From assembly GCA_027886865.1 (NCBI GenBank), contig JAPCJR010000035.1:1-9465 (forward strand): 9,465 nt of DNA. Reading direction: 5' to 3'. The notes beneath the pieces are model-generated. The model did no database searches. It saw only the letters and a program-made list of their open reading frames with translations, and was not told the DNA's origin. The stretch is from Nitrososphaerota archaeon (GTDB lineage: Archaea > Thermoproteota > Nitrososphaeria > Nitrososphaerales > UBA183). Of the stretch, positions 1 through 5,957 are shown piece after piece. The number at the start of each line of letters is the position of its first letter. The first letter of the stretch is position 1. The position numbers and the translations under genes were made by a program.

Positions 1-302
1 CCCGAGATGATGGCGATTACCGACGAGACTCCGAGAAGGACCGCTTCGAATGCGGTAGCGGTACCGATCAAGCGTCCTCTGTGCTCACCAATTCGCGGCC
101 AGAGCAGACTCAATCCGAAGGCGCCGAGGATGAACGCCACTATTGCGACGATAGAGAAGCCAACAGAGAAGCCGTGCTCGCCGGCCAACGCGAACGCTAG
201 GAATACGACATTTCCTGTCATGTTTGCCACGAATACGTGACCAATGACAAGGTAGCTGAATGCGTCGACCAGGCCGGTGACGACCGTCATGGCGACTAGC
301 AT
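1..302 (-). CDS. DUF1275 (YoaK-like) integral membrane protein, C-terminus beyond left edge
   Basis: This is the N-terminal part of a multi-pass membrane protein of the DUF1275/YoaK family, whose transport or other function is unknown. The family signature is clear: VTGLVDAFSYLVIGHVFVAN followed directly by MTGNVVFLAFALAG. Hydrophobic stretches at about residues 1-20, 30-42, 48-68 and 83-100 fit successive membrane helices. The frame runs off the left edge, so about 100 residues are visible of a family usually a little over 200 long. I placed the start at the first ATG (302). The frame stays open upstream to a TGA at 398-396, and that stretch reads like family protein (VRETLFPRLDSRDGPLP), so the true N-terminus may lie further up, for example at a CTG at 377. 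A TATA-like box about 28 nt above that CTG supports this. The family call is confident; the start is not. Confidence 0.85.
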   Translation of the reverse strand, partial: MLVAMTVVTGLVDAFSYLVIGHVFVANMTGNVVFLAFALAGEHGFSVGFSIVAIVAFILGAFGLSLLWPRIGEHRGRLIGTATAFEAVLLGVSSVIAIIS

Positions 303-401
303 CGGAGGTAACGGGCCGTCCCTAGAATCAAGCCGAGGAAACAGCGTCTCGCGGACTTCCGTGAAGAAACTACTCAGGGCAGCGATGATCCGCCATCATG
401 A

Positions 402-408
402 CTATTTG
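402..408 (-). promoter_or_regulatory. Possible TATA box of the DUF1275 gene
   Basis: On the minus strand this reads CAAATAG, in the 137-base gap between the luciferase-family gene and the DUF1275 ATG. Its centre is about 28 nt upstream of the CTG at 377, the spacing expected for leaderless archaeal transcription. It overlaps the TTGACCG repeat cluster. It is a weak match to the archaeal TATA consensus. Confidence 0.3.
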
Positions 409-426
409 ACCGTTGACGGCGGTCAA
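406..426. repeat. TTGACCG repeat triplet: two tandem copies and one inverted
   Basis: Three 7-base units abut. TTGACCG is at 406-412, TTGACGG (one mismatch) at 413-419, and CGGTCAA, the exact reverse complement of the first, at 420-426. The outer units can form a 7-bp stem with a 7-nt loop. The cluster ends 13 bases beyond the stop of the luciferase-family gene and touches the putative TATA box of the DUF1275 gene. It could be an operator or a 3' hairpin. No T-run follows it on the minus strand, so an intrinsic terminator is less likely. Confidence 0.5.
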
Positions 427-439
427 GTAGCGCGACGGT

Positions 440-1507
440 CTAGCTCCTTAGCCTTGGAAGCACCTTGGTGCCGTAGAAGTCGATCACGTCCTCCTGATTT
501 GGAGTCGCCGTGGTTATCACCACATGGGTGGCGCCCTTTGCGGCGGCTCTCTGGATCGCCTTCACGTGAATCTCGGGGTCCGTGCCCACGGGCCAGTCCT
601 TGTAGACTGACTCCAACGGTATCTCGCGCTCGGCCTTTTGCTGAATGCGGAGAGGGTTTACCTCGTCGAAGTAGCCGTGCGTCCAGGCTTTCGGACCGAA
701 GTGCCAGAGGTCGGCGCTCTGTCTCGCCTCTCTCTCCCCTCCCACAACGGCATACATCTCCACTATGATTGGAAGCGTAGCCGGGTTCTTGCCTGACTCG
801 CGCGCTCCCTCCTCCCAGGCGGCCCTGTAGGCCGGATTGGAACCCATCGGCCCTAGCTCCCCGATCAGGCCGTCGCCGTGGAGTCCCGCCATCCTTGCGC
901 TCTTTGGACCGCCCGCCGCGATGTAGATCGGGATTGGTGATGCCGGCTTGTCATAGAGCTTGGCATCCACGTCCCAATACTTTCCCTTGAACTTCACGCG
1001 TTCTCCGGTCCATAAGTCGCGAATGATCTTGATTGCTTCGACAAGCCGCTCGGAGCGCTCCCGATACTTCCCCCATCCGCCCCCCGAAGCCCCCTCGTTC
1101 AGGTTCTCACCCGTACCCAACCCAAGGAAGACGCGGCCTGGCGCCAGGTGGCTGAGCGAAGCCCATGCTTCAGCGACTATCGCCGGGAGATAGCGGAACG
1201 TAGGACATGTGACGCCCGTACCGAAGGCCAGATGAGTAGTACGCTGGGTCAGCGCCGCCATCGTAACCCAGGCCAGACCTGAGTGGCCCTGATTGTCCTG
1301 CCACGGCTGAAAATGGTCGCTGGTCCATGCCATCTTAAACCCCGCTCGCTCTGCGAGAACGCCGTATTCGACTAACTGAGGCACTGTATACGTCTCGTGC
1401 GAAAGAGCGTAGGCCACCACCGGTCCTTTAGAGGAGACGTGTAGCGGATTCTCCCGCTCGTCCCGACGACTCTCCGTCTTCTCGACCACAGCTGCTGACA
1501 TCGACAT
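440..1507 (-). CDS. F420-dependent glucose-6-phosphate dehydrogenase-like oxidoreductase (luciferase-like superfamily)
   Basis: This 355-residue TIM-barrel protein resembles the F420-dependent glucose-6-phosphate dehydrogenase (FGD) branch of the luciferase-like monooxygenase superfamily, about 336 residues in Mycobacterium. Such enzymes transfer hydride between a substrate and deazaflavin F420 in the cytoplasm. Visible motifs are TSDHFQPW (residues 62-69, with the His and Trp matching the FGD catalytic pair), LTQRTTHLAFGTGVTCPTFR, GRVFLGLGTGENLNE (the Glu at 134 matching the FGD acid), PIPIYIAAGGPKSARMAG and the C-terminal KVLPRLRS. By eye, two FGD phosphate-binding positions differ: Lys is replaced by Arg near 205 and Arg by Asp near 304, so the substrate may not be glucose 6-phosphate. 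About 28 residues precede the barrel. I chose the ATG at 1507; an in-frame ATG at 1501 is equally possible. The frame is open further up to 1762, but only by running into the neighbouring LUD gene. Class is confident, substrate unknown. Confidence 0.88.
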   Translation of the reverse strand: MSMSAAVVEKTESRRDERENPLHVSSKGPVVAYALSHETYTVPQLVEYGVLAERAGFKMAWTSDHFQPWQDNQGHSGLAWVTMAALTQRTTHLAFGTGVTCPTFRYLPAIVAEAWASLSHLAPGRVFLGLGTGENLNEGASGGGWGKYRERSERLVEAIKIIRDLWTGERVKFKGKYWDVDAKLYDKPASPIPIYIAAGGPKSARMAGLHGDGLIGELGPMGSNPAYRAAWEEGARESGKNPATLPIIVEMYAVVGGEREARQSADLWHFGPKAWTHGYFDEVNPLRIQQKAEREIPLESVYKDWPVGTDPEIHVKAIQRAAAKGATHVVITTATPNQEDVIDFYGTKVLPRLRS

Positions 1508-1522
1508 GCTATCTTCGGACCA

Positions 1523-1535
1523 AGATAAGAGAAAT
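1523..1535 (-). promoter_or_regulatory. Weak AT-rich promoter candidate of the luciferase-family gene
   Basis: On the minus strand this reads ATTTCTCTTATCT, centred about 28 nt above the ATG at 1501 and 22 nt above that at 1507. A second candidate, CTAAAAATC at 1589-1597, would leave a leader of about 60 nt. Neither is convincing alone, and the remaining 125-base spacer (1508-1632) holds nothing else that I can name. Confidence 0.22.
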
Positions 1536-1632
1536 GACGGATTTGAACCTATTCCTGACGTGTGCTTGCTGCCGAAGGCGATTTGCGAGATTTTTAGCCC
1601 AGGGTCTGGCCAGCAGGGCGCTCGAGAATCTC

Positions 1633-2256
1633 CTAGACTCCGATTGGCTTTCGCACAAGAATCACAGTCGTCCGGCCGCTTACCCACTCCCGCTCGATGA
1701 TCAGGATCTTTCCGACGAAGGACCCTGCGGGGACGACCTTGCGCACCTGGGCATCCTCCCACGGCAGCACGTATTGACGGATACGTCTGAGAGCCGCCTC
1801 CAGGTCGGGCACTATCTTCTGACTGCCCACCACCAAGATTACCTTGCCAGCCGTATTGGAGTAGGGACCGAGTTGACTCGCAGTGGCAGACGCTGCCACC
1901 AGGACCCCCTCTTCAGTAATCGCATTGACGCTCCCCAGCATATAGTCGGGCCCGGCGATGAGCTTGCGCATCTCTCGCGCCTGCGTCTTCCGGTCCATCT
2001 TCATCATGCGCGGCCTCAGCGCGTCATACTCGCCCGTATCGTGGACAGCCTCGAAGATTCCGGAGTCCTTGAGGGTCTGCGACTTGGCGGAATATACCTC
2101 AGCTCCCTTCGGGATTCTCTCCAGCGCTAGGTTTCGAGCCTTGTCGCCGTCATCGACGACCGCTACCTCTATGTTTCGTTCCCGTATCCGCTCGGCGACC
2201 TTCTGTATGGTCTCTTCGGATGCGGCGGCTGTGAAGTCTTCTTGCGCTTGGGTCAT
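1633..2256 (-). CDS. LUD-domain protein (LutC/YkgG-like, DUF162)
   Basis: This 207-residue soluble protein consists essentially of one LUD domain, the fold shared by LutC and part of LutB in bacterial lactate oxidation. An N-terminal helical and nucleotide-fold-like part (residues 13-60) contains VAERIRERNIEVAVVDDG. The typical core follows: MLGSVNAITEEGVLVAASAT (106-125), then GKVILVVGSQKIVPDLEAAL (137-156). No cysteine clusters for iron-sulfur centres are present, so it resembles LutC rather than LutB. No LutA or LutB neighbour is visible, so lactate oxidation is not supported by context and the substrate is unknown. I chose the ATG at 2256 because a TATA-like box sits 28 nt upstream; a GTG at 2277 would add seven residues. 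It follows the YVTN gene on the same strand after 47 bases. Confidence 0.85.
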   Translation of the reverse strand: MTQAQEDFTAAASEETIQKVAERIRERNIEVAVVDDGDKARNLALERIPKGAEVYSAKSQTLKDSGIFEAVHDTGEYDALRPRMMKMDRKTQAREMRKLIAGPDYMLGSVNAITEEGVLVAASATASQLGPYSNTAGKVILVVGSQKIVPDLEAALRRIRQYVLPWEDAQVRKVVPAGSFVGKILIIEREWVSGRTTVILVRKPIGV

Positions 2257-2278
2257 ATCCAGGTCTTCTCTTCGCACA

Positions 2279-2288
2279 TTTTGTTTAG
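2279..2288 (-). promoter_or_regulatory. TATA-like box of the LUD gene
   Basis: The minus strand reads CTAAACAAAA. Its centre is about 28 nt upstream of the ATG at 2256, which fits leaderless transcription. This box decides the start choice, because it lies too close to the alternative GTG at 2277 to serve it. Confidence 0.4.
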
Positions 2289-2303
2289 GTCGGTCATACG
2301 CGA

Positions 2304-4685
2304 TTACGGGGCGATCTTCCCCCGTCTGAGCATGACAGCACCCAGGACCCCCGCTGCTGCTACAATACCTAATCCCACTATCAGGTAAGGGGTCAAGTCC
2401 TGGGATCCATTGCCGTTCGTCGTAATCGTATTCTGAACCGTTTCTGTGACAGTCTGTGTCGAGGCGGAGGCCCCGCCGCTGGTGACCGTCGCGGTCGACC
2501 CTACGGTCGTCGTCTTGGTCGCAGTTGACGTCGCTGTGTTCGTCAGGGTCTGCGTGGATGTAGTCGTTGCGGTCGATGTCGAGCCTACCGTGGTGGTCAC
2601 GGTAGATGTCCCCGGTTGAGTGACCGTCGTCGTGGAGGTCAATGTTTGAGTGACCGTGGTCGGAGATGCAGAGGTCACGGTCGTCGTAGAAGTAGAGGTC
2701 GATGTTACCGTGGTCGGAGAGGTTGTAGTGATGGTCGAGGTCACGCTAGTCGTACTCACAGTACCTCCGAGGCTCGAACCGTCATCTATGACGCTCACTG
2801 AGATTGCACCAGGACTCAAGCCGGAATCCGAGACAAAAAGTTCTCCTTTCCCGCTGTCGTAGGCGACAGCCTCGGGCTCGATTCCGACGGAGATTGTCGA
2901 CGTTACATTGTTCGACGCGTCGGAGATAACGCTCACGGCACTCCCTCCCGAGTCCGCGACGAAGATTTCGCCAGTTCCTCCGTCATATGTTAGGCCGGAA
3001 GGTGATTCCCCCACTTGGGTCGTTGAAACCACGGCGTTCGATGCGTCCGAGACGACGCTCACCAGGTTTGCGTTTGCATCTGCCACGAAGATCTCTCCCT
3101 TACCGCTGTCGTACGCTATGCCGTCGGGCCCTTGCCCAGCAGGAAAAGTCCCGACCACTGCGTTGGAGGCGTCGGAGATTGCGCTCACTGTGTTATCACC
3201 GTGGTTAGTCACGAAAAGCTCGCCTTTCCCTGAATCGTACGCAACACCGATGGGGTCTTGGCCGACCGCGATCGTCGACGTGACCGCGTTGGAGGAATCC
3301 GAGATTACGCTAACCGTGCCGCTTCCCTGGTTAGCGACGAAGACCTCGCCCTTGGCGTTGTCGTACGCTATACCATATGGGCTCATCCCGACCTGGATGG
3401 TCGCCACGACCGAATTGGAGGCATCAGAGATGACGCTAACGGTGTTCGCCTGGTAGTTCGATATGAAGACCTCTCCCTTTCCACTGTCGTATGCGGCGCC
3501 AATCGGGGAATTCCCGACCGGGATGGAAGCCACTGGACTGTCTGAGAAATCTGATACGACGCTAACCGTGTTGGCTCCGTCGTTGGCTACGAAGACCTCC
3601 CCTTTGCTGTGGTCATACGCAGACCCGCCCGGGTTCGCCCCCAGAGAGATGGTTGATACCACTTCATCTGCCGTGTCTGAGATGACAGCCATGCCGCCCC
3701 CAACCGCGATGAAGACGTCTCCCTTGCCGCTGTCGTACCCGATACCGGATATTGCATTGATGGAGATGGTCGACACCACCGTGTCGGTCACATCGGAAAC
3801 TACGTCCACTGCAAAGCCGCCGCTGCCAACGTAGGTGACGAAGACATATCCTCTGCCGCTGTCATATGCCACGGCGAACGGATTCCCAGCTACGGTGATG
3901 GTCGAGACCACCTTGTCTGTCGCGTCTGAGATGATGCTCACGGTGTTGCTGCTGAAGTTCGGCACGAATATCTCCCCGGTTCCGCTGTCGTACACATCGG
4001 AGGTTGGATTAGATAGGGCAAAGGCTATGGTAGTGACAACGGCGTTCGTCGCATCAGAGATGACGGCAACACCTCCAGACTCGGCGGCGACGACGTCTCC
4101 CTTGTCGCTGTCATATGCGAGACTGTATGCGCTATTCCCCAGCGGGATGGTTGCCACGACACTATTGGACGCATCTGAGATGACGCTAACGGTGTTGTCG
4201 CCGTCGTTCGCGACGAATACTTCCCCTTTGGCACTATCGTAGGTCAGACCGATAGGGGCGATGCCTACCGGGATGGTTGAAACCACCTTATCGGACGCGT
4301 CCGAGATCACGCTCACTGTGCGGTCCTGGCTGTTGGTGACGAATATCTCACCCTTACCGCTGTCGTATGCTATGTTGACGGCCGATTGTCCTAGTACGAC
4401 ATGTCCCACCGGGATGGTCGCGACGACAGTATCCGACCCGTCTGAAATCACGCTAACTGTGTCGCCGCCTGTCACAGTGAAGATCTCCCCCCTCCCGCTG
4501 TCGTACGCGACGCCGTCTGGGGTAGAACCAGTGGATATGGTAGTCGGCACTGCATTGGTTGCGTGGATCACAGATAGAAATGAAGGGGACAGCGCGAGAA
4601 GGAACAGTAGCGCCATGGTCAGGATTAGCGAGTACTTGGTCGTCTTCCGACCTTGAGCGCGCCGGAACGAATCGATCAAGGCCAT
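2304..4685 (-). CDS. Secreted, membrane-anchored YVTN beta-propeller surface protein
   Basis: This 793-residue protein has an N-terminal signal sequence: basic residues RRAQGRKTTK, a hydrophobic core at about 18-40, and possible cleavage after IHA (42) or TNA (45). Fourteen YVTN-type repeats fill residues 48-641, mostly 42 residues long, with the pattern TIPVG-P-G-AYDSGKGE-FVAN-TVSVISDASN-VV. Fourteen blades would make two seven-bladed propellers. Repeats 4, 6 and 7 are the most divergent. A Thr/Ser-rich stalk follows (642-763), then one membrane helix YLIVGLGIVAAAGVLGAVML (767-786) and the basic tail RRGKIAP. The protein should stand outside the cell, held at its C-terminus. Such propellers usually bind proteins or sugars; no catalytic residue is evident and the ligand is unknown. 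The ATG at 4685 is supported by a TATA box 28 nt upstream. The stalk is probably O-glycosylated, which is inference. Confidence 0.92.
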   Translation of the reverse strand: MALIDSFRRAQGRKTTKYSLILTMALLFLLALSPSFLSVIHATNAVPTTISTGSTPDGVAYDSGRGEIFTVTGGDTVSVISDGSDTVVATIPVGHVVLGQSAVNIAYDSGKGEIFVTNSQDRTVSVISDASDKVVSTIPVGIAPIGLTYDSAKGEVFVANDGDNTVSVISDASNSVVATIPLGNSAYSLAYDSDKGDVVAAESGGVAVISDATNAVVTTIAFALSNPTSDVYDSGTGEIFVPNFSSNTVSIISDATDKVVSTITVAGNPFAVAYDSGRGYVFVTYVGSGGFAVDVVSDVTDTVVSTISINAISGIGYDSGKGDVFIAVGGGMAVISDTADEVVSTISLGANPGGSAYDHSKGEVFVANDGANTVSVVSDFSDSPVASIPVGNSPIGAAYDSGKGEVFISNYQANTVSVISDASNSVVATIQVGMSPYGIAYDNAKGEVFVANQGSGTVSVISDSSNAVTSTIAVGQDPIGVAYDSGKGELFVTNHGDNTVSAISDASNAVVGTFPAGQGPDGIAYDSGKGEIFVADANANLVSVVSDASNAVVSTTQVGESPSGLTYDGGTGEIFVADSGGSAVSVISDASNNVTSTISVGIEPEAVAYDSGKGELFVSDSGLSPGAISVSVIDDGSSLGGTVSTTSVTSTITTTSPTTVTSTSTSTTTVTSASPTTVTQTLTSTTTVTQPGTSTVTTTVGSTSTATTTSTQTLTNTATSTATKTTTVGSTATVTSGGASASTQTVTETVQNTITTNGNGSQDLTPYLIVGLGIVAAAGVLGAVMLRRGKIAP
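2397..2762 (-). repeat. Thr/Ser-rich stalk-coding low-complexity region
   Basis: This stretch encodes about 122 residues made mainly of Thr, Ser and Val with recurring TSTTTVT-like units, linking the propellers to the membrane helix. At DNA level it is a biased, imperfect repeat of GTCGT/GTGAC-type triplets, which explains spurious open frames on the opposite strand. Confidence 0.75.
2763..4544 (-). repeat. Fourteen tandem YVTN repeats, about 126 bp each
   Basis: Counting from the N-terminus, the repeat lengths in residues are 42, 47, 42, 40, 43, 44, 39, then 42 for each of repeats 8 to 13, and 45 for the last. The second set of seven is markedly more regular than the first. The copies are diverged at base level, so this is an old protein repeat and not a recent DNA expansion. 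Confidence 0.85.
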
Positions 4686-4708
4686 CTGGGTCGTCTCGTG
4701 TTCTTGGC

Positions 4709-4716
4709 TATTAAAA
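4709..4716 (-). promoter_or_regulatory. TATA box of the YVTN gene
   Basis: The minus strand reads TTTTAATA, centred about 28 nt upstream of the ATG at 4685. This is the best-placed TATA-like element in the left half of the window. It implies transcription beginning at or next to the start codon, and no Shine-Dalgarno sequence is present. Confidence 0.6.
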
Positions 4717-4724
4717 GCGATGAG

Positions 4725-4820
4725 CTAGAACGGGGGCTTCTTCTTCTTGGGAACCATCGTCTTGGTATCCATATCCAAGATAGTGAGAGTCACCCATACA
4801 AGCATTGCGGAAGCGGACAT
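4725..4820 (-). CDS. Possible 31-residue small protein with hydrophobic core and Lys-rich tail
   Basis: In the 250-base spacer between the YVTN and split-barrel genes, a minus-strand frame encodes MSASAMLVWVTLTILDMD followed by TKTMVPKKKKPPF, ending just before the YVTN promoter. The frame remains open upstream and still reads like protein (KVDGYIRNRRLKNRANA), but without a usual start codon before it meets the split-barrel gene. I know no family for it and see no clear promoter. It may be a small membrane-associated protein, the remnant of a longer gene, or chance. Confidence 0.25.
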   Translation of the reverse strand: MSASAMLVWVTLTILDMDTKTMVPKKKKPPF

Positions 4821-4905
4821 AGCGTTTGCCCTGTTCTTCAGGCGTCTGTTCCGTATGTATCCGTCGACCTTGCAGCCCCAGGGCCCCGCGTCACTGTAGC
4901 GAATG

Positions 4906-4912
4906 CTTTTTG
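4906..4912 (+). promoter_or_regulatory. Possible TATA-like box of the split-barrel gene
   Basis: The sequence CTTTTTG is centred about 27 nt upstream of the TTG at 4936. It overlaps the alternative ATG at 4903, so if it is the promoter, that ATG would not be transcribed. It is a T-run rather than a canonical TATA. Confidence 0.35.
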
Positions 4913-4935
4913 CCTGGTTGGGTTCGGGAATTGCG

Positions 4936-5331
4936 TTGACGAAGTTTACCCCGGGGCAGGTCAAATTCCTAAAGTCGCACGATCTCTGCAGGCTGGCCAC
5001 GGCGTCGGAAGACGGCATGCCGCACGTCACCCCCGTTATCTATGCGCTCGATGGGGACGCGTTTGTGATTGCGGCCGACTATGGTACGAAGAAGCTTGCG
5101 AACCTGAAGAAGAATCCGAAGGTGTCTCTGGTCGTGGATGAATACGGGGAAAGCAACAAGGGGCTGATGATTCAGGGCGAGTGCACCACCCTTGAAAAGG
5201 GGGCCGAATACTTGCGTCTTCTGCGCGTCTTGCTCGACAGGTTCGAGTATTACAGGGAGAACCCGTGGGGTGAAGGCGAGGCGCCGATTCTCCGAATCGT
5301 ACCGGAAAAAATCGCCGTATGGGGACTCTGA
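4936..5331 (+). CDS. PPOX-class FMN/F420-binding split-barrel protein
   Basis: This 131-residue protein belongs to the pyridoxamine 5'-phosphate oxidase-like split-barrel superfamily, whose small members bind FMN, F420 or haem as dimers in the cytoplasm. The N-terminal pattern is TPGQVKFLKSHDLCRLATAS then EDGMPHVTPVIYALDGD, with the LATASEDGMPHVTPV strand pair typical of the family. KKLANLKKNPKVSLVVDEY (52-70) is the usual cofactor-phosphate-side segment, and the C-terminus ILRIVPEKIAVWGL is the usual closing strand. The luciferase-family F420-type enzyme in the same window makes F420 use plausible but does not prove it. I chose TTG at 4936 because the protein then opens as MTKFTPGQ, like relatives, and has a box 27 nt upstream. 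The ATG at 4903 would add the odd hydrophobic stretch MLFAWLGSGIA. It is the only clear plus-strand gene here. Confidence 0.85.
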   Translation: MTKFTPGQVKFLKSHDLCRLATASEDGMPHVTPVIYALDGDAFVIAADYGTKKLANLKKNPKVSLVVDEYGESNKGLMIQGECTTLEKGAEYLRLLRVLLDRFEYYRENPWGEGEAPILRIVPEKIAVWGL

Positions 5332-5335
5332 CAGG

Positions 5336-5821
5336 TTAGCTGCTGGTAGTTCCCTTAGTGTCCTTCAACATCTCTCGAACTAAGGCCTCGAATCCGGGGT
5401 CGAACGTCCCACGCGTCCTGTCGACCATCGGTGCGAACAATGGGTGCTTCGAGAGCGTCTTTAGGAAGGCGGCCCACTGCTCCCAATTCTCTTCGTCGAT
5501 CCACTTCTTTTCGCGCAGGATGTAAGCCTCCTCTATTATCCCGTACGCGTGGATCAGGTGCGTGTAGATTACTGCGTCTTCTTTCGACAGATCAAAGGGC
5601 TTGCCTCCCGAAACGCCGCCCATCATTACCTGAATGATCTCCGGCTTGTCGGCGATGGTCGCGATGAGGTCGTTGTACCGTCCTATCAACCCCTGGTAGG
5701 AGGATTCTCTGGTGGCCTTCTCCTGGCTCCGGAAGGAGAGCGTGAAGATCACGAGCGTCAGACTGATGACTATCGTCTGCACTATGGTGCTGATCACTAT
5801 CAGGGTAGTCTGGTCGACCAA
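5336..5821 (-). CDS. Small protein with N-terminal membrane helix, unknown function
   Basis: This 161-residue protein has one membrane helix near its start (residues 7-30, LIVISTIVQTIVISLTLVIF and on). A charged, mostly helical cytoplasmic or external part follows, with YQGLIGRYNDLIATIADKPE, a central YTHLIHAYGIIEEAYILREK and KWIDEENWEQWAAFLKTL. The closing pattern is HPLFAPMVDRTRGTFDPGF. The helix, W-IDEE-W-QW and late Phe layout resembles uncharacterised membrane proteins I associate with Thaumarchaeota and bacteria (compare DUF4760-like), but I cannot name the family. The start is a TTG at 5821, because an in-frame TGA lies five codons upstream and no ATG is available; a GTG at 5797 would cut into the helix. 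Its stop lies 4 bases from that of the convergent split-barrel gene. Confidence 0.75.
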   Translation of the reverse strand: MVDQTTLIVISTIVQTIVISLTLVIFTLSFRSQEKATRESSYQGLIGRYNDLIATIADKPEIIQVMMGGVSGGKPFDLSKEDAVIYTHLIHAYGIIEEAYILREKKWIDEENWEQWAAFLKTLSKHPLFAPMVDRTRGTFDPGFEALVREMLKDTKGTTSS

Positions 5822-5854
5822 GATTGACCTACGTCACTCCCCTGTTCGCGGCCT

Positions 5855-5860
5855 GATATC
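5855..5860 (-). promoter_or_regulatory. Weak promoter candidate of the small membrane-protein gene
   Basis: The only AT-rich element in this 117-base spacer is GATATC, centred about 36 nt above the TTG at 5821. It would give a leader of roughly 9 nt that includes AGGTCA just before the start, a faint Shine-Dalgarno-like match. Weak evidence. Confidence 0.2.
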
Positions 5861-5920
5861 TCCTTAGCTGAGGTGGTCGGCTGAGCTTCTGCATACCCGT
5901 CCGGCGTTCGCTTCCTGCAT

Positions 5921-5957
5921 CGACGTCGGCCGGTGGAATCAGGGTCCGACGTCGGCC
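5921..5957. repeat. Paired CGACGTCGGCC direct repeat around the stop of the 668-residue gene
   Basis: The 11-mer CGACGTCGGCC occurs at 5921-5931 and again at 5947-5957, flanking the TGA at 5941-5939. Each copy contains the palindrome CGACGTCG, so the two can also pair with each other as an 8-bp stem with an 18-nt loop in the 3' end of the transcript. No T-run follows on the minus strand, so a terminator role is uncertain. Confidence 0.4.

Noticed and set aside
7..768. Plus-strand frames at the left end
   Set aside because: They are complements of the DUF1275 and luciferase-family genes, and their products show no hydrophobic or family pattern.
1508..1762. 85-residue N-terminal extension of the luciferase-family protein
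   Set aside because: It overlaps the LUD gene, is not luciferase-like, and the family needs only a short N-terminus before the barrel.
2397..2762. CRISPR array or tandem DNA repeat
   Set aside because: The repetitiveness follows codons of a Thr/Ser stalk and has no constant repeat-spacer structure.
2908..4656. Series of long plus-strand open frames opposite the YVTN gene
   Set aside because: They recur with the 126-base repeat period, encode degenerate TLTVL/SPLPLSYA-like strings and are the complement of a well-formed secreted propeller gene.
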